Positions 18,385-29,144 are shown, numbered from the stretch's first letter. The stretch is DNA of 64,000 nucleotides from Limnobaculum parvum (GCF_003096015.2 NZ_CP029185.2:1212001-1276000), one strand, 5' to 3'. Numbers and translations: made by a program. The notes: a model not told the origin generated them from the letters alone.

Positions 18385-18702
18385 CGCTTGGGGTAGGATG
18401 ACAATAAGGCTGGATAGCCACAAAAATAGGGTAATAACTATCGGTTGGGGAAAGTTTCGGGAACTGAATCACGATTTATCTGGTACTAACGCCCTCTCTT
18501 TTCTCGACTCATCATCAATGCGCGGCTATAATGCTGCGTCTAATTTTCCGGACTTTATTCGGGATGCTTCCGACAATAAGGGATAGGGTACCGTAAGCGC
18601 GGCCGTCCCGGTCTTAAGAAACGGTTTCAATTATTGCCTGGCGCAATAATTGAAAATGATTTCTGGAGTTGACCGAGCACTGTGATTTTTTGAGGTAACA
18701 AG
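18385..18702 (+). other. 318-bp bolA-tig spacer with a 12-bp leader hairpin
   Basis: No convincing gene. A perfect 12-bp inverted repeat, TTTCAATTATTG (18625-18636) and CAATAATTGAAA (18644-18655) around a 7-nt loop, lies 47 bases before the tig start and so probably in its 5' leader. The tig promoter should lie upstream of it. Confidence 0.55.
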
Positions 18703-20007
18703 ATGCAAGTTTCCGTTGAAACAACTCAAGGCCTAGGGCGCCGTCTATCAATCGCTGTTGCGGCTGACGTGATTGAAGAAGCAGTAAAAAAAGAGCTGGT
18801 AGATATTGCCAAGAAAGTACGTATCGACGGCTTCCGTAAAGGAAAAGTACCAATGAACATTATCGCTCAGCGTTATGGTGCTTCTGCGCGCCAAGACGTG
18901 CTGGGTGAACTGATGCAGCGTCATTTCATTGATGCCATCATCAAAGAAAAAATCAACCCAGCGGGCGCACCGAAGTATGTACCGGGCGAATATAAGCTGG
19001 GTGAAGACTTCAACTATGCCGTAGAGTTTGAAGTGTATCCGGAAGTAGAACTGAAAGACTTAAACACCATCGAAGTTGAAAAACCAGTGGTTAACGTAGG
19101 CGAAGCTGACGTGAATACTATGCTGGATACTTTACGCAAGCAGCAGGCTACTTGGAAAGAAACTAATGACCAAGTTAAAGCTGAAGATCGCGTAACGGTA
19201 GATTTCACCGGTTCTATCGACGGTGAAGAGTTCGAAGGTGGTAAAGCGTCTGATTTCGTTCTGGCTATGGGCCAGGGCCGTATGATTCCGGGCTTTGAAG
19301 AAGGCATCGTGGGTCATAAGAAAGGTGAAGAGTTTACTATCGACGTTAACTTCCCTGACGATTACCATGCAGAAAACCTGAAAGGTAAAGCGGCTAAGTT
19401 CGCTATCGTTCTGACGAAAGTTGAAGAGCGTGAACTGCCAGAATTCACGCCAGAGTTCATTTCTCGCTTTGGCGTTTCTGAAGGTACGCTGGATGGCTTA
19501 AAAGCGGAAGTGCGTAAAAATATGGAACGCGAGCTAAAAGGCGCTATCCGTAACCGTATTAAGACTCAGGTTATCGACGGTTTAGTCAAAACGAATGATG
19601 TGGATGTCCCTGCTTCACTGGTTGATGGTGAAATCGATGTACTGCGTCAACAAGCGGCACAGCGTTTTGGTGGCAACCAACAGCAAGCGATGGAATTACC
19701 TCGCGAACTGTTCGAAGAGCAAGCTAAACGCCGCGTTGTAGTGGGTTTACTGTTAGGTGAAGTGATTCGTAAGAATGAACTGAAAGCTGACCAAGCTCGC
19801 GTTAATGCACTGATTGAAGAAATGGCTTCTGCGTATGAAGATCCACAAGAAGTAATTGAGTTCTATAATAAGAACAGTGAACTGATGAACAACATGCGCA
19901 ACGTTGCAATGGAAGAAGAAGCAGTAGAAACACTGCTGTCTAACGCTAAAGTAACTGAGAAGGCCATGTCATTCAGCGAGCTAATGAATCAAACTCCAGC
20001 TGCATGA
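18703..20007 (+). CDS. tig: Trigger factor, ribosome-associated chaperone and peptidyl-prolyl isomerase
   Basis: A 434-residue trigger factor (E. coli 432). The N-terminal ribosome-docking domain carries the signature GFRKGKVP (43-50), which binds L23 at the tunnel exit. The FKBP-type isomerase domain is at about 150-245 ([33 protein letters not shown]). The rest is the C-terminal substrate-cradling domain. GAGG precedes the ATG. It heads the tig-clpP-clpX-lon quality-control cluster and has its own terminator. Confidence 0.98.
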   Translation: MQVSVETTQGLGRRLSIAVAADVIEEAVKKELVDIAKKVRIDGFRKGKVPMNIIAQRYGASARQDVLGELMQRHFIDAIIKEKINPAGAPKYVPGEYKLGEDFNYAVEFEVYPEVELKDLNTIEVEKPVVNVGEADVNTMLDTLRKQQATWKETNDQVKAEDRVTVDFTGSIDGEEFEGGKASDFVLAMGQGRMIPGFEEGIVGHKKGEEFTIDVNFPDDYHAENLKGKAAKFAIVLTKVEERELPEFTPEFISRFGVSEGTLDGLKAEVRKNMERELKGAIRNRIKTQVIDGLVKTNDVDVPASLVDGEIDVLRQQAAQRFGGNQQQAMELPRELFEEQAKRRVVVGLLLGEVIRKNELKADQARVNALIEEMASAYEDPQEVIEFYNKNSELMNNMRNVAMEEEAVETLLSNAKVTEKAMSFSELMNQTPAA

Positions 20008-20060
20008 TAATGCTTTGAGAGCAGAGAGAAAGTTGACTTAGTCGCTATTCTTCTGCAAAT

Positions 20061-20094
20061 ATGGCTCGGAGGCTCTGTTTCCGGGCCATTTTTC
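20061..20094 (+). terminator. Terminator of tig
   Basis: ATGGCTCGG pairs with CCGGGCCAT (one G-T pair) and is followed by TTTTT. A possible clpP promoter, TTGACT at 20033 and AAATAT at 20057 with 18-bp spacing, lies just before it. Confidence 0.75.
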
Positions 20095-20109
20095 TATCAG
20101 GAGACTTCA

Positions 20110-20757
20110 ATGTCCTACAGTGGCAGGTTAGATAATTTTTCATCAGATATGGAACAACCTATGGCACCTCACATGGCGTTAGTACCAATGGTGGTTGAAC
20201 AGACTTCTCGGGGAGAGCGTTCTTACGATATTTTCTCTCGTCTGTTAAAGGAGCGTATCGTTTTCCTTAACGGTCAAATTGAAGACCATATGGCGAATTT
20301 GATTGTGGCTCAGTTACTGTTTTTGGAAGCTGAAAACCCGGAAAAAGATATTTTTATGTATATCAACTCACCCGGTGGCGTAATCACTTCTGGTATGTCT
20401 ATTTATGACACCATGCAGTTTATTAAACCGGATGTCAGCACCATGTGTTTGGGGCAGGCTTGCTCAATGGGTGCATTCCTGTTGACGGCAGGTGCGGCAG
20501 GCAAACGTCTATGTTTACCGAATGCGCGCGTGATGATCCATCAACCATTAGGTGGTTTCAGAGGGCAGGCTTCAGACATCCAGATTCATGCAGAAGAGAT
20601 CCTGAAGATCAAAGCTAAAATGAATCAACTGATGTCCCATCATAGCGGAAAGCCACTTGAAGATATCGAGCGTGACACCGATCGTGACAGATTCCTATCT
20701 GCTCAGGAAGCGATGGAATACGGTTTGATCGATGAAATCGTTACCTCAAGGGTGTAA
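20110..20757 (+). CDS. clpP: ATP-dependent Clp protease proteolytic subunit ClpP
   Basis: A 215-residue serine peptidase subunit that forms the tetradecameric barrel of ClpXP/ClpAP. The catalytic triad is visible as Ser119 ([11 protein letters not shown]), His144 ([11 protein letters not shown]) and Asp193 (in [13 protein letters not shown]). The mature start after the propeptide is expected just before [18 protein letters not shown]. The eight extra N-terminal residues relative to E. coli are in the removed propeptide. Located between tig and clpX, the conserved order. Confidence 0.98.
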   Translation: MSYSGRLDNFSSDMEQPMAPHMALVPMVVEQTSRGERSYDIFSRLLKERIVFLNGQIEDHMANLIVAQLLFLEAENPEKDIFMYINSPGGVITSGMSIYDTMQFIKPDVSTMCLGQACSMGAFLLTAGAAGKRLCLPNARVMIHQPLGGFRGQASDIQIHAEEILKIKAKMNQLMSHHSGKPLEDIERDTDRDRFLSAQEAMEYGLIDEIVTSRV

Positions 20758-20899
20758 TCATTATCCCTGACATTGAGTCTATTTAGCGCCTACACTTATA
20801 CAAATAGGTAGGCGGTAATAGCTTTGCCGGATACTGGTATGCGTCAGGGAAAGTGAAGCAGGATGCATAAAGTAGAGTTTAAATTTATGAGGTTTACTG

Positions 20900-22171
20900 A
20901 TGACAGATAAGGGCAAAGACGGTTCAGGAAAGCTGCTGTACTGTACCTTCTGTGGTAAAAGCCAGCACGAAGTTCGCAAGTTAATCGCTGGTCCGTCAGT
21001 GTATATCTGCGATGAATGTGTCGACTTATGTAACGATATTATTCGCGAAGAGATTAAAGAATTAATACCACACAGAGAGCGCAATGCACTACCGACACCG
21101 CACGAAATTCGTCAGCATCTTGATGATTATGTGATTGGGCAAGAGCAGGCTAAAAAAGTTCTGGCGGTTGCGGTTTATAATCACTATAAGCGTTTACGCA
21201 ATAGCGATAGCAGCCATGATGTTGAATTAGGTAAAAGTAACATTTTGCTGATTGGCCCAACGGGTAGCGGTAAAACACTACTGGCGGAAACGCTGGCACG
21301 TTTTCTGGATGTGCCGTTTACTATGGCGGATGCAACCACATTAACGGAAGCGGGTTATGTGGGTGAAGATGTTGAAAATATCATTCAGAAACTGCTGCAA
21401 AAATGTGATTACGATGTTGAGAAAGCTCAGCGTGGTATCGTTTATATCGATGAAATCGATAAGATTTCCCGTAAATCAGACAACCCGTCTATTACCCGTG
21501 ATGTTTCCGGTGAAGGCGTACAGCAAGCACTGCTGAAGCTGATTGAAGGGACTATTGCTGCCGTTCCTCCGCAGGGTGGACGCAAACATCCACAGCAAGA
21601 ATTCTTACAGGTTGATACCTCTAAGATTCTGTTTATCTGTGGTGGTGCATTTGCCGGGTTGGATAAAGTTATCGGTATGCGTATTGAAACCGGCACGGGT
21701 ATTGGTTTTGGCGCGACGGTGAAAAAAGCATCCGATAAAGCAACGGAAGGTGAACTGTTTAAGCAGGTTGAACCAGGTGATCTGATCAAGTACGGTCTGA
21801 TTCCTGAGTTTATCGGTCGTCTGCCGGTAGTGGCTACGCTGGGTGAGCTGGATGAGCAGGCGCTGATTCAGATTTTGAAAGAACCTAAAAATGCGTTAAC
21901 CAAGCAGTATCAGGCATTGTTCCACCTTGAGAATGTTGAACTGGAGTTCCGCGATGAAGCGCTGGATGCCATCGCTAAAAAGGCGATGTCACGCAAAACG
22001 GGTGCTCGTGGCCTGCGTTCAATTGTGGAAGCCGCATTACTTAACACCATGTATGACATTCCTTCTATGGAAAACGTGGACAAAGTGGTGATTGATGCTT
22101 CGGTTATTGAAAACAATACCGATCCACTCCTGATCTACAGCCAGGCTGAAGCTCAGGCATCCGGTGAGTAA
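20900..22171 (+). CDS. clpX: ClpXP unfoldase subunit ClpX
   Basis: A 423-residue AAA+ unfoldase that feeds substrates into ClpP. The N-terminal zinc-binding domain has four Cys (CTFCG and CDECVDLC). Then come Walker A GPTGSGKT, Walker [11 protein letters not shown], the pore-loop GYVGEDVE, the ClpP-contact IGFGATVK loop, and sensor-2 [10 protein letters not shown]. Length matches E. coli (424). It lies 142 bases after clpP, consistent with a clpP-clpX operon, and ends at a strong terminator. Confidence 0.98.
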   Translation: MTDKGKDGSGKLLYCTFCGKSQHEVRKLIAGPSVYICDECVDLCNDIIREEIKELIPHRERNALPTPHEIRQHLDDYVIGQEQAKKVLAVAVYNHYKRLRNSDSSHDVELGKSNILLIGPTGSGKTLLAETLARFLDVPFTMADATTLTEAGYVGEDVENIIQKLLQKCDYDVEKAQRGIVYIDEIDKISRKSDNPSITRDVSGEGVQQALLKLIEGTIAAVPPQGGRKHPQQEFLQVDTSKILFICGGAFAGLDKVIGMRIETGTGIGFGATVKKASDKATEGELFKQVEPGDLIKYGLIPEFIGRLPVVATLGELDEQALIQILKEPKNALTKQYQALFHLENVELEFRDEALDAIAKKAMSRKTGARGLRSIVEAALLNTMYDIPSMENVDKVVIDASVIENNTDPLLIYSQAEAQASGE

Positions 22172-22235
22172 CTGATAAAATCATCGTCGGTTTTCAATAA
22201 AGTACGGTTGAAAATGGCGTTGCAATCAGTGAAAA

Positions 22236-22266
22236 AATCAGGGGGATAATATCCTCCTGATTTTTT
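22236..22266 (+). terminator. Terminator of clpPX
   Basis: AATCAGGGGGAT pairs with ATCCTCCTGATT (12 bp, one G-T pair, 3-nt loop) and is followed by TTTTTT. Confidence 0.88.
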
Positions 22267-22279
22267 ATCTTTGTCTACC

Positions 22280-22308
22280 GTTGAATGTAATTGAATAGTC
22301 CCCATATA
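22280..22308 (+). promoter_or_regulatory. Sigma-32-type heat-shock promoter of lon
   Basis: GTTGAA, a 14-base spacer, then CCCCATATA. This matches the heat-shock consensus (CTTGAA / CCCCAT-T-A) and has the same spacing as I recall for the E. coli lon promoter. It lies 85 bases before the lon ATG. Confidence 0.8.
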
Positions 22309-22392
22309 CTCTTTCATGTACTACGTTGATAACGTATCCCCCATTTCCGTTAATGTATTTAGTTGGCGGAAAACGAACAAAGAGAGAGCTCT

Positions 22393-24780
22393 ATGAATGC
22401 TGAGCGTTCCGAACGCATTGAAATCCCTGCGCTGCCCTTAAGAGACGTAGTGGTTTATCCACACATGGTTATTCCACTATTTGTTGGAAGGGAGAAGTCT
22501 ATTCGTTGTCTTGAGGCAGCGATGGAGCAGGATAAAAAGGTTCTGATGGTCGCACAGAAAGACGCCACTATGGATGACCCAGGTGTTAACGATCTGTTTT
22601 CGGTGGGAACCGTTGCCTCTATTTTGCAAATGCTGAAATTGCCTGACGGTACGGTAAAAGTGCTAGTCGAAGGATTACAGCGTGCCCGTATTACCATGCT
22701 GGCTGATAACGGTGAGCATTTCTCTGCACAGGCAGAATATATGCCGACTGCCAGTATTGATGAGCAGGAGCAGGAAGTTCTTATCCGCACTGCTATCAAT
22801 CAGTTTGATGGTTACATTAAGTTGAACAAAAAGATTCCACCGGAAGTCCTCACTTCCCTGAATGGAATCGAAGATCCTGCTCGTCTGGCAGATACGATTG
22901 CTGCACATATGTCACTGAAGTTGAGTGACAAGCAAACCGTGTTGGAAATGGTGGATGTCGGTGAACGCCTTGAATTCCTGATGGCGATGATGGAGTCTGA
23001 AATCGACCTGCTGCAGGTTGAGAAGCGTATCCGTAATCGCGTTAAAAAACAGATGGAAAAAAGTCAGCGTGAGTACTATCTGAATGAGCAAATGAAAGCC
23101 ATCCAGAAAGAGCTGGGTGAGATGGACGATGTGCCAGATGAGATAGAAACGCTTAAACGTAAGATTGAAGCGGCGAAAATGCCGAAAGACGCCCGGGAGA
23201 AAACCGAGGCTGAATTGCAGAAGCTGAAGATGATGTCTCCAATGTCTGCGGAAGCCACGGTAGTGCGCGGTTATATTGAGTGGATGATTCAGGTTCCATG
23301 GAATTCACGTAGCAAAGTGAAAAAGGATCTGAACAAAGCGCAAGAGATTCTGGATACCGATCACTACGGGCTTGACCGGGTGAAAGATCGCATTCTTGAG
23401 TATTTAGCGGTTCAGAGCCGTGTCAGCAAAATTAAAGGGCCAATCCTTTGTTTAGTTGGGCCTCCGGGCGTAGGTAAGACGTCACTGGGCCAGTCTATTG
23501 CCAATGCTACCGGTCGTAAATATGTGCGTATGGCATTGGGTGGCGTGCGTGATGAGGCTGAGATTAGAGGCCACCGTCGTACCTACATTGGTTCCATGCC
23601 GGGCAAACTGATCCAGAAAATGGCCAAGGTTGGGGTGAAAAACCCGTTATTCCTGCTGGATGAGATCGACAAAATGTCTTCTGACATGCGCGGTGATCCG
23701 GCTTCAGCACTATTAGAAGTGCTGGATCCAGAGCAAAACGTCGCGTTTAACGATCACTACCTAGAAGTGGATTATGACCTGTCCGACGTCATGTTCGTCG
23801 CGACATCTAACTCCATGAACATTCCTGCGCCACTGCTAGACCGTATGGAAGTGATTCGTCTGTCGGGCTACACCGAAGATGAAAAGTTGAATATCGCCAA
23901 ACAGCATCTGTTACCGAAGCAACTTGAGCGTAATGCATTGAAGAAAGGTGAGTTGACGTTAGATGACTCAGCGATTGTTTCTATGATTCGCTATTACACC
24001 CGTGAGGCTGGCGTTCGTAGTTTAGAGCGTGAGATCTCCAAAGTTTGTCGCAAGGCAGTTAAAACCTTGCTGATGAATAAGACCGTGAAACATATTACGG
24101 TGAATGCGGATAACCTGAAAGAATTCCTCGGGGTTCAGCGTTTTGACTATGGTCGTGCCGACAATGAAAACCGCGTAGGTCAGGTAACCGGACTGGCGTG
24201 GACTGAAGTTGGCGGTGACTTATTGACTATCGAAACCGCCTGTGTGCCGGGTAAAGGTAAGCTGACTTACACCGGGTCTCTGGGTGAGGTTATGCAGGAA
24301 TCCATCCAAGCGGCGCTGACTGTCGTGCGTGCTCGCGCCGAGAAGCTGGGTATTAACGGTGACTTTTACGAGAAGCGCGATATCCACGTTCACGTACCGG
24401 AAGGCGCTACACCAAAAGATGGCCCAAGTGCCGGTACCGCCATGTGTACCGCTTTGGTTTCCTGTTTGACGGGGAACCCGGTGCGTGCTGATGTAGCTAT
24501 GACGGGTGAGATTACACTGCGTGGTCAAGTTCTGCCGATTGGTGGTCTGAAAGAGAAGTTACTGGCAGCGCATCGCGGTGGAATTAAAACTGTGCTGATC
24601 CCTGCAGAAAATAAACGTGATTTGGAAGATATTCCGGAAAACGTGATTGCCGATCTGGACATTCATCCGGTAGAGCGGATTGAAGAAGTGCTCACCCTTG
24701 CGCTACAGAATCCACCATTTGGTGCTGCACCGGTGGCGACAAAGAAGCCAACGGCAGCGGTAAAAATGCCAAAAAAGTGA
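22393..24780 (+). CDS. lon: ATP-dependent protease La (Lon)
   Basis: A 795-residue Lon protease (E. coli 784). It has the N-terminal substrate-recognition domain ([21 protein letters not shown]), an AAA+ domain with Walker A GPPGVGKT and Walker [11 protein letters not shown], and the proteolytic domain with the Ser in [10 protein letters not shown] and the paired Lys in [15 protein letters not shown] start at ATG 22393 ([16 protein letters not shown]), which has AGAGAGAGCTCT upstream; a TTG frame from 22363 adds ten unlike residues and is rejected. The C-terminus is longer by about ten residues with Lys/Ala/Pro content. A heat-shock promoter and its own terminator make it a single-gene unit. 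Confidence 0.98.
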   Translation: MNAERSERIEIPALPLRDVVVYPHMVIPLFVGREKSIRCLEAAMEQDKKVLMVAQKDATMDDPGVNDLFSVGTVASILQMLKLPDGTVKVLVEGLQRARITMLADNGEHFSAQAEYMPTASIDEQEQEVLIRTAINQFDGYIKLNKKIPPEVLTSLNGIEDPARLADTIAAHMSLKLSDKQTVLEMVDVGERLEFLMAMMESEIDLLQVEKRIRNRVKKQMEKSQREYYLNEQMKAIQKELGEMDDVPDEIETLKRKIEAAKMPKDAREKTEAELQKLKMMSPMSAEATVVRGYIEWMIQVPWNSRSKVKKDLNKAQEILDTDHYGLDRVKDRILEYLAVQSRVSKIKGPILCLVGPPGVGKTSLGQSIANATGRKYVRMALGGVRDEAEIRGHRRTYIGSMPGKLIQKMAKVGVKNPLFLLDEIDKMSSDMRGDPASALLEVLDPEQNVAFNDHYLEVDYDLSDVMFVATSNSMNIPAPLLDRMEVIRLSGYTEDEKLNIAKQHLLPKQLERNALKKGELTLDDSAIVSMIRYYTREAGVRSLEREISKVCRKAVKTLLMNKTVKHITVNADNLKEFLGVQRFDYGRADNENRVGQVTGLAWTEVGGDLLTIETACVPGKGKLTYTGSLGEVMQESIQAALTVVRARAEKLGINGDFYEKRDIHVHVPEGATPKDGPSAGTAMCTALVSCLTGNPVRADVAMTGEITLRGQVLPIGGLKEKLLAAHRGGIKTVLIPAENKRDLEDIPENVIADLDIHPVERIEEVLTLALQNPPFGAAPVATKKPTAAVKMPKK

Positions 24781-24811
24781 TGTAGAGCAAATATTGTTGA
24801 TAAAACTAGGG

Positions 24812-24844
24812 CTGGCAAGGGTGTTCTCTCTTGCCAGTTTTTTT
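24812..24844 (+). terminator. Terminator of lon
   Basis: CTGGCAAG/CTTGCCAG stem with a 10-nt loop and seven T. Confidence 0.9.
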
Positions 24845-24967
24845 ATGTACCGTTAAATTAGTGCGCAGGCTAACTTGCTATCGCTTGTTTTGCTTGATAT
24901 AAGAGCAGTGGCGTCGTATCCCTATCGATGATCAGGGACGACAATTTATCGTAAAGGGGATTTTATA

Positions 24968-25240
24968 GTGAATAAATCACAACTGATCGACCAAATCGCT
25001 GCGGGAGCAGATATTTCTAAGGCTGCAGCTGGCCGCTCATTAGACGCAATCATTGATGCAGTTACTGATGCGCTGAAAAACGGCGATCAAGTTTCTCTGG
25101 TTGGCTTTGGTTCATTTGTTGTTCGTGAGCGTGCAGCCCGTACTGGTCGTAACCCACAAACTGGCAAAGAAATCAAAATTGCAGCAGCAAAAGTTCCGGC
25201 ATTCCGCGCGGGTAAAGCGCTGAAAGACGCAGTTAACTAA
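24968..25240 (+). CDS. hupB: DNA-binding protein HU, beta subunit
   Basis: A 90-residue HU protein starting at GTG, as in E. coli hupB, behind AAAGGGG. The arm region [31 protein letters not shown] and the [15 protein letters not shown] strand are standard HU features. It compacts and bends DNA without strict sequence preference. It stands between lon and ppiD, the conserved order, with its own terminator, so it is probably monocistronic. Confidence 0.97.
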   Translation: MNKSQLIDQIAAGADISKAAAGRSLDAIIDAVTDALKNGDQVSLVGFGSFVVRERAARTGRNPQTGKEIKIAAAKVPAFRAGKALKDAVN

Positions 25241-25301
25241 GATTTTTTTGGTTTTTGCCATGTAAGGCCTTACCTTAAGGCAATGAACTGATAGAATAGA
25301 G

Positions 25302-25327
25302 GCGCATCGAATGATGCGCTTTTTTTA
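25302..25327 (+). terminator. Terminator of hupB
   Basis: Perfect GCGCATC/GATGCGC stem with a GAAT loop and eight T. Confidence 0.9.
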
Positions 25328-25484
25328 TGCCTTTTTTGAAGGTTAATATAAACTTATAGCCATCTGTCAGATAAGCATCAATTCTGGCAGTAAACATATA
25401 GACCCGTTGGTAAATCGTCATATGGCGGTCAACCATATCTATGTTTCATGGTTTAGCCCTATTACAGCGGAGAGTTGTCACCCT

Positions 25485-27371
25485 ATGATGGACAATCTAC
25501 GCGCGGCCTCGAATAGTGTCGTGCTTAAAGTTATCCTTGCTTTGATTATGCTATCGTTTGTTTTAACCGGCGTGGGTAGTTACCTAGTTGGCGGTTCAAA
25601 GTCTTACGTTGCCGAAGTAAACGGACAAGAAATTGACCGCGCCCGGTTTGAGCAATCGGTCATGAATGAACGCGCTCGTTTACAACAACAGCTTGGCGAA
25701 CAGTTCTCTCAGTTAGCAGGCAATGAAGCATACGTGAAGCAGATGCGTCAGCAGGTACTTAACCGCATGATTAACGATCTGTTGCTTGACCAATATGCTG
25801 CCAAGATTGGCATGGCGATTGGCGACGATCAGGTTAAAACCTCTATTCAGTCATCTCCTGAGTTTTCTACTGACGGTAAGTTTGATAACAGTAAGTACCG
25901 TGACTTGTTAAACCGCTTTCAGATTGCGCCAGAACAATATGCAGAAATGACGCGTAAACAATTGCTGACTCAGCAACTGTTAGCCGCATTTGCGGGTACT
26001 CATTTCTCTCTGCCGGCTGAAACTGAATCCGTTGTCGCATTGATTCAACAGCAGCGCGATGTACGAGTTGCCAGCATTGGTATGAAAGCGCTGGAAGCCA
26101 AGCCTGAAGTTATCCCGACGGCAGAGCAAGTTAAAGCATTCTACGATCAGAATAAGAGCCGCTTTACTGCACCAGAAATGGCCCGTGTCAAATATATTGA
26201 AGTAGATGCAGCAAAACTGACCGACGATATCAAAGTCAGCGATCAGGACGTTGCCGATTTCTATGCCAAGAACAAACCGCTATATGTTCAGGCTCCGCGC
26301 ACCAGTTACAGCATTATCGTGTTGTCTAAAGAGAGTGATGCTAAAGATGTGTTGTCACAACTGAAAAACGGTGCTGATTTTGCCGCATTAGCGAAAGAGA
26401 AATCACTGGAAAAAGATTCTGGCGCTAAAGGTGGTGATTTAGGTTGGTTGGAAGCAACAGCCGTGCCTGATGATATCGCTAAAGCGAAATTAACAGAAAA
26501 AGGCCAACTGTCAGATGTGATTCATTCTGATATGGGCTATCTAATTGTTCGTTTGAACGATATTCAGGCCGCAAAAGAGAAATCGCTGGAAGATGTGAAA
26601 GCTGAAATTACTAAAAACCTGTTACAGGATAAGTCTTATAACAAGTTTGAAGATATTCAGAGCAAATTAATTGATGGTGCAGCCAGCAATAATACGTCTC
26701 TGGATGCAGCAGAAAAAGCATCGGGTCTGAAAGCGCAAGAAAGCGGTTGGTTGTCTCGCAGTAACATGCCAAAAGAGCTGGCCTATCCTGAAGTAGTCCA
26801 AGAGATTTTCGGCGGAGATCTGATTGGTGTGAAAGGTGCGCCTGGCCCTAACTCTGATTTAATTACGGTAGAAGGCGATCGTGCTTTTGTACTGCGTATT
26901 GCTGAATATCGTCCAGAAGCCGTACAGCCGTTTGAAGAAGTCTCAGCCGATATTACCGAATTGCTGAAACGTCAGAACGTAGTCAAGATGGCGCGTGAGC
27001 AAGCCGATCAACTGCTTGCTGCACTGAAAACTGATAAAGGTGATGAAGCGCTTCAGGCTGCCAACATTAGGTTTGGTGACAAGAAAGTAATTACCCGTAT
27101 GTCAGATGACGCACAACTGGCAGAGAGCGTATTCGCGTTACCGCTGCCGAAAGAAGGCAAACCATCATACGGCGTCTCTAGCGATAAGAGTGATAATGTC
27201 GTTTTAGTGGCGTTGGATGCGGTTCACCCAGGCCAAATGGATGCTTCGTCATTAAAAGCATTTAGTGCTCAGATGGCTAATCAGGATAGCAGTGTTGTAC
27301 TGGATGCCCTGATCGGTAACCTGAGACAGCAGGCAAAAATCAAAATGGGTGATTTAGCTAACGTTCAGTAA
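25485..27371 (+). CDS. ppiD: Periplasmic folding chaperone PpiD
   Basis: A 628-residue inner-membrane-anchored chaperone associated with the SecYEG exit (E. coli 623). It has a single transmembrane segment (about 15-36), an N-terminal SurA-like chaperone region (QVLNRMINDLLLDQYA), and a parvulin-type domain at about 265-360 (YSIIVLSKESDAKDVL, GGDLGWLEA). I start at 25485 (MMDNLRAASN), with GGAG upstream and agreement with E. coli; the frame opens earlier at 25407, adding 26 unlike residues. A terminator follows. Confidence 0.96.
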   Translation: MMDNLRAASNSVVLKVILALIMLSFVLTGVGSYLVGGSKSYVAEVNGQEIDRARFEQSVMNERARLQQQLGEQFSQLAGNEAYVKQMRQQVLNRMINDLLLDQYAAKIGMAIGDDQVKTSIQSSPEFSTDGKFDNSKYRDLLNRFQIAPEQYAEMTRKQLLTQQLLAAFAGTHFSLPAETESVVALIQQQRDVRVASIGMKALEAKPEVIPTAEQVKAFYDQNKSRFTAPEMARVKYIEVDAAKLTDDIKVSDQDVADFYAKNKPLYVQAPRTSYSIIVLSKESDAKDVLSQLKNGADFAALAKEKSLEKDSGAKGGDLGWLEATAVPDDIAKAKLTEKGQLSDVIHSDMGYLIVRLNDIQAAKEKSLEDVKAEITKNLLQDKSYNKFEDIQSKLIDGAASNNTSLDAAEKASGLKAQESGWLSRSNMPKELAYPEVVQEIFGGDLIGVKGAPGPNSDLITVEGDRAFVLRIAEYRPEAVQPFEEVSADITELLKRQNVVKMAREQADQLLAALKTDKGDEALQAANIRFGDKKVITRMSDDAQLAESVFALPLPKEGKPSYGVSSDKSDNVVLVALDAVHPGQMDASSLKAFSAQMANQDSSVVLDALIGNLRQQAKIKMGDLANVQ

Positions 27372-27417
27372 TATGTGCGGCATACGTCGCATTTATATGT
27401 AACATATCACCATAATC

Positions 27418-27440
27418 AAAGGCCGCTTTCGCGGCCTTTT
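27418..27440 (+). terminator. Terminator of ppiD
   Basis: AAAGGCCGC/GCGGCCTTT stem with a 4-nt loop, then T. Confidence 0.85.
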
Positions 27441-27537
27441 GCATATCTGAAAACCGCCGATTTAACTTAATCACCGGGATTGGCAATCTGTTATGGCTGT
27501 GACCATAAGGCGCAGTTTAATAACAAAGGATATCCAT

Positions 27538-27915
27538 ATGAAAGAATCAATTCTGACCTTACGCCACTGTCTGTTTCTTGGAGCGTTGTTGCTACCACTT
27601 AGCGGCCCGGCTTTTGCCGATAAAGCACCGGTGAAAGAGAGTGCACCGCCAACGTCGGTAGTCACTGCACCATTACCGGAAGTAGTGACCACAGGTAAAG
27701 GAAAGAAAGTGTTAGATAATGCCCAGGTCAGTATTAATCAAGCCACAGCGGAGCAGCTAGCCGAGGTTATGTTGGGCATCGGGCTGAAAAAGGCCCAGAG
27801 TATTGTGAATTATCGGGAACAACATGGGCAGTTTGCCAGCATTGAACAGCTTCAGGAAGTGCCAGGTATTGGTGCGGCGACAATTGAACGTAACTTAACC
27901 CGGCTGAAGCTCTGA
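27538..27915 (+). CDS. ybaV: ComEA-type helix-hairpin-helix protein YbaV
   Basis: A 125-residue exported protein (E. coli YbaV 123). A signal peptide covers about residues 1-24, ending AFA. A Pro-rich linker is followed by a C-terminal double helix-hairpin-helix DNA-binding domain (about 62-125): NQATAEQLAEVMLGIGLKKA then FASIEQLQEVPGIGAATIE. Such domains in ComEA bind DNA in the periplasm during uptake; competence has not been shown for this lineage by sequence. The start at 27538 (MKESILTL) has AAAGGA upstream; the frame opening at 27493 adds 15 residues without a signal-like feature. Confidence 0.9.
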   Translation: MKESILTLRHCLFLGALLLPLSGPAFADKAPVKESAPPTSVVTAPLPEVVTTGKGKKVLDNAQVSINQATAEQLAEVMLGIGLKKAQSIVNYREQHGQFASIEQLQEVPGIGAATIERNLTRLKL

Positions 27916-27946
27916 GTTATATCAGGGGCCAATTAAACAATATAAC

Positions 27947-27973
27947 GACACCACGCAGATATGGCGTGGTGTC
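27947..27973. terminator. Terminator-like hairpin after ybaV
   Basis: GACACCACGC pairs with GCGTGGTGTC. It lies 31 bases past the ybaV stop, between the convergent ybaV and queC genes. No T-tract follows on the plus strand. A degenerate repeat element begins 4 bases later. Confidence 0.6.
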
Positions 27974-27977
27974 AGGG

Positions 27978-28156
27978 AGATGATAAAGTTTGATGGGTAA
28001 GTTTTATGCATTCAAAATGCCAATTGTCGGGCTAAACCTGACGCGCTCTCTTGGTGAGTACAGACGGTTTACCGAGCGCATACAATGCAGGTTTAAGCAT
28101 ATTATTACGGTCGGAATACCCATAGATACCGATATCGCAGGTTTATCAGTAATCTG
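27978..28156 (-). repeat. Degenerate, internally deleted copy of the purF-array repeat
   Basis: Read on the minus strand, the segment starts with a diverged left end (28140-28155) and keeps the order of array landmarks: the tail of TGTGAATATTCCGGCCGTAA (here with several changes near 28105-28125), the CTGTACTTA region (near 28055-28065) and AGAGCGCGTC (near 28038-28050). It ends in a diverged right end AGATGATAAAG at 27978. About 70 bp with the central hairpin are missing. The right end abuts the terminator-like hairpin at 27947-27973. Confidence 0.65.
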
Positions 28157-28196
28157 GCACTAAGCCATAATGGAGTGCTGTTTGAAAAGAACTCGA

Positions 28197-28892
28197 TTAC
28201 TTCAACGTCAGTTTACGTTTCAACTGTGCCATAACCTGTTGGTGATTGTCTTGATAGGTTTTCAGCCCATTGGCGCGCAAATGACAGGCCGGGCACTCGC
28301 CACAGCCATCTCCTTGAATACCGTTGTAGCAGGTCAAGGTTTGGTGGCGGATCAACGCCAATTGGCCGTAATAATCGGCTAGCGCCCAAGTTTCGGACTT
28401 ATTCAGCCACATTAGTGGCGTTTCGAAACTCACCGGATAGTCCATACCCAAAGCAACCGCGTGATTCAGTGCTTTAACAAATTCATCACGGCAGTCGGGG
28501 TAACCGGAAAAATCGGTTTCACATACGCCGGTAATCACTGCCTGTGCTTTAATCTGATAGGCATAAATTGCTGCCAGCGTTAGAAACAGGATGTTTCTAC
28601 CGGGTACAAAGGTGTTAGGAATGCCATCATCAACGTGGGTAGGAACAGGAATGTTGTCGCGAGTTAAGCTGCTGATAGCCAATTGATTTAACAAGCCAAC
28701 ATCCATCACTTTATGCGCGGTGACGCCCAGTTGTTTAGCCAGAGATTTGGCGACCTCAATTTCAGCCTGGTGACGTTGTCCATAATCGAAGGTGACGCAA
28801 TGAACTTCATCATACTGTGTTAGTGCCTGAATCAGGCAGGTTGTTGAGTCCTGACCACCGCTAAAAACAACCACCGCACGTTTCATAATCAC
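28197..28892 (-). CDS. queC: 7-cyano-7-deazaguanine synthase QueC
   Basis: A 231-residue ATP- and Zn-dependent amidotransferase-like enzyme that turns 7-carboxy-7-deazaguanine into preQ0 in queuosine synthesis. The PP-loop [10 protein letters not shown] is at about residues 10-19. The zinc site is the Cys cluster in [17 protein letters not shown] near the C-terminus. Length matches E. coli (231). It is convergent with ybaV. In E. coli a fadM/ybaW gene sits between the two; here it is absent. Confidence 0.97.
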   Translation of the reverse strand: MIMKRAVVVFSGGQDSTTCLIQALTQYDEVHCVTFDYGQRHQAEIEVAKSLAKQLGVTAHKVMDVGLLNQLAISSLTRDNIPVPTHVDDGIPNTFVPGRNILFLTLAAIYAYQIKAQAVITGVCETDFSGYPDCRDEFVKALNHAVALGMDYPVSFETPLMWLNKSETWALADYYGQLALIRHQTLTCYNGIQGDGCGECPACHLRANGLKTYQDNHQQVMAQLKRKLTLK

Positions 28893-29144
28893 TCCATCAA
28901 CCGTTTCTATCTGATACCCCTTGTTATCGGGGAAATAGCATATACATTCAGGGTATTCTTCATTACATTGTTATAAGCTGTCTGCCTGACAATATGGCAA
29001 ATATGGTGATATCAGGAATACCCATAAGCAACAAAGCAGCTAATAATAGTGATTCGCAGGTGATGTTGCCATGTTTTATTGTGGCTAGCCTTCAATCCTA
29101 ACCAACGATTTCTGCTCATGCGAAACAGATAAGAGAAAAATAAC

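Noticed and set aside
18284..18586. Open frame overlapping the end of bolA
   Set aside because: It overlaps bolA in another frame, has no ribosome site, and no recognisable sequence.
22363..22392. Upstream TTG start for lon
   Set aside because: The added ten residues are not like Lon of relatives, and the AGAGAGAG site fits ATG 22393.
25407..25484. N-terminal extension of PpiD
   Set aside because: The extension overlaps the expected promoter/leader and is unlike the family; GGAG precedes 25485.
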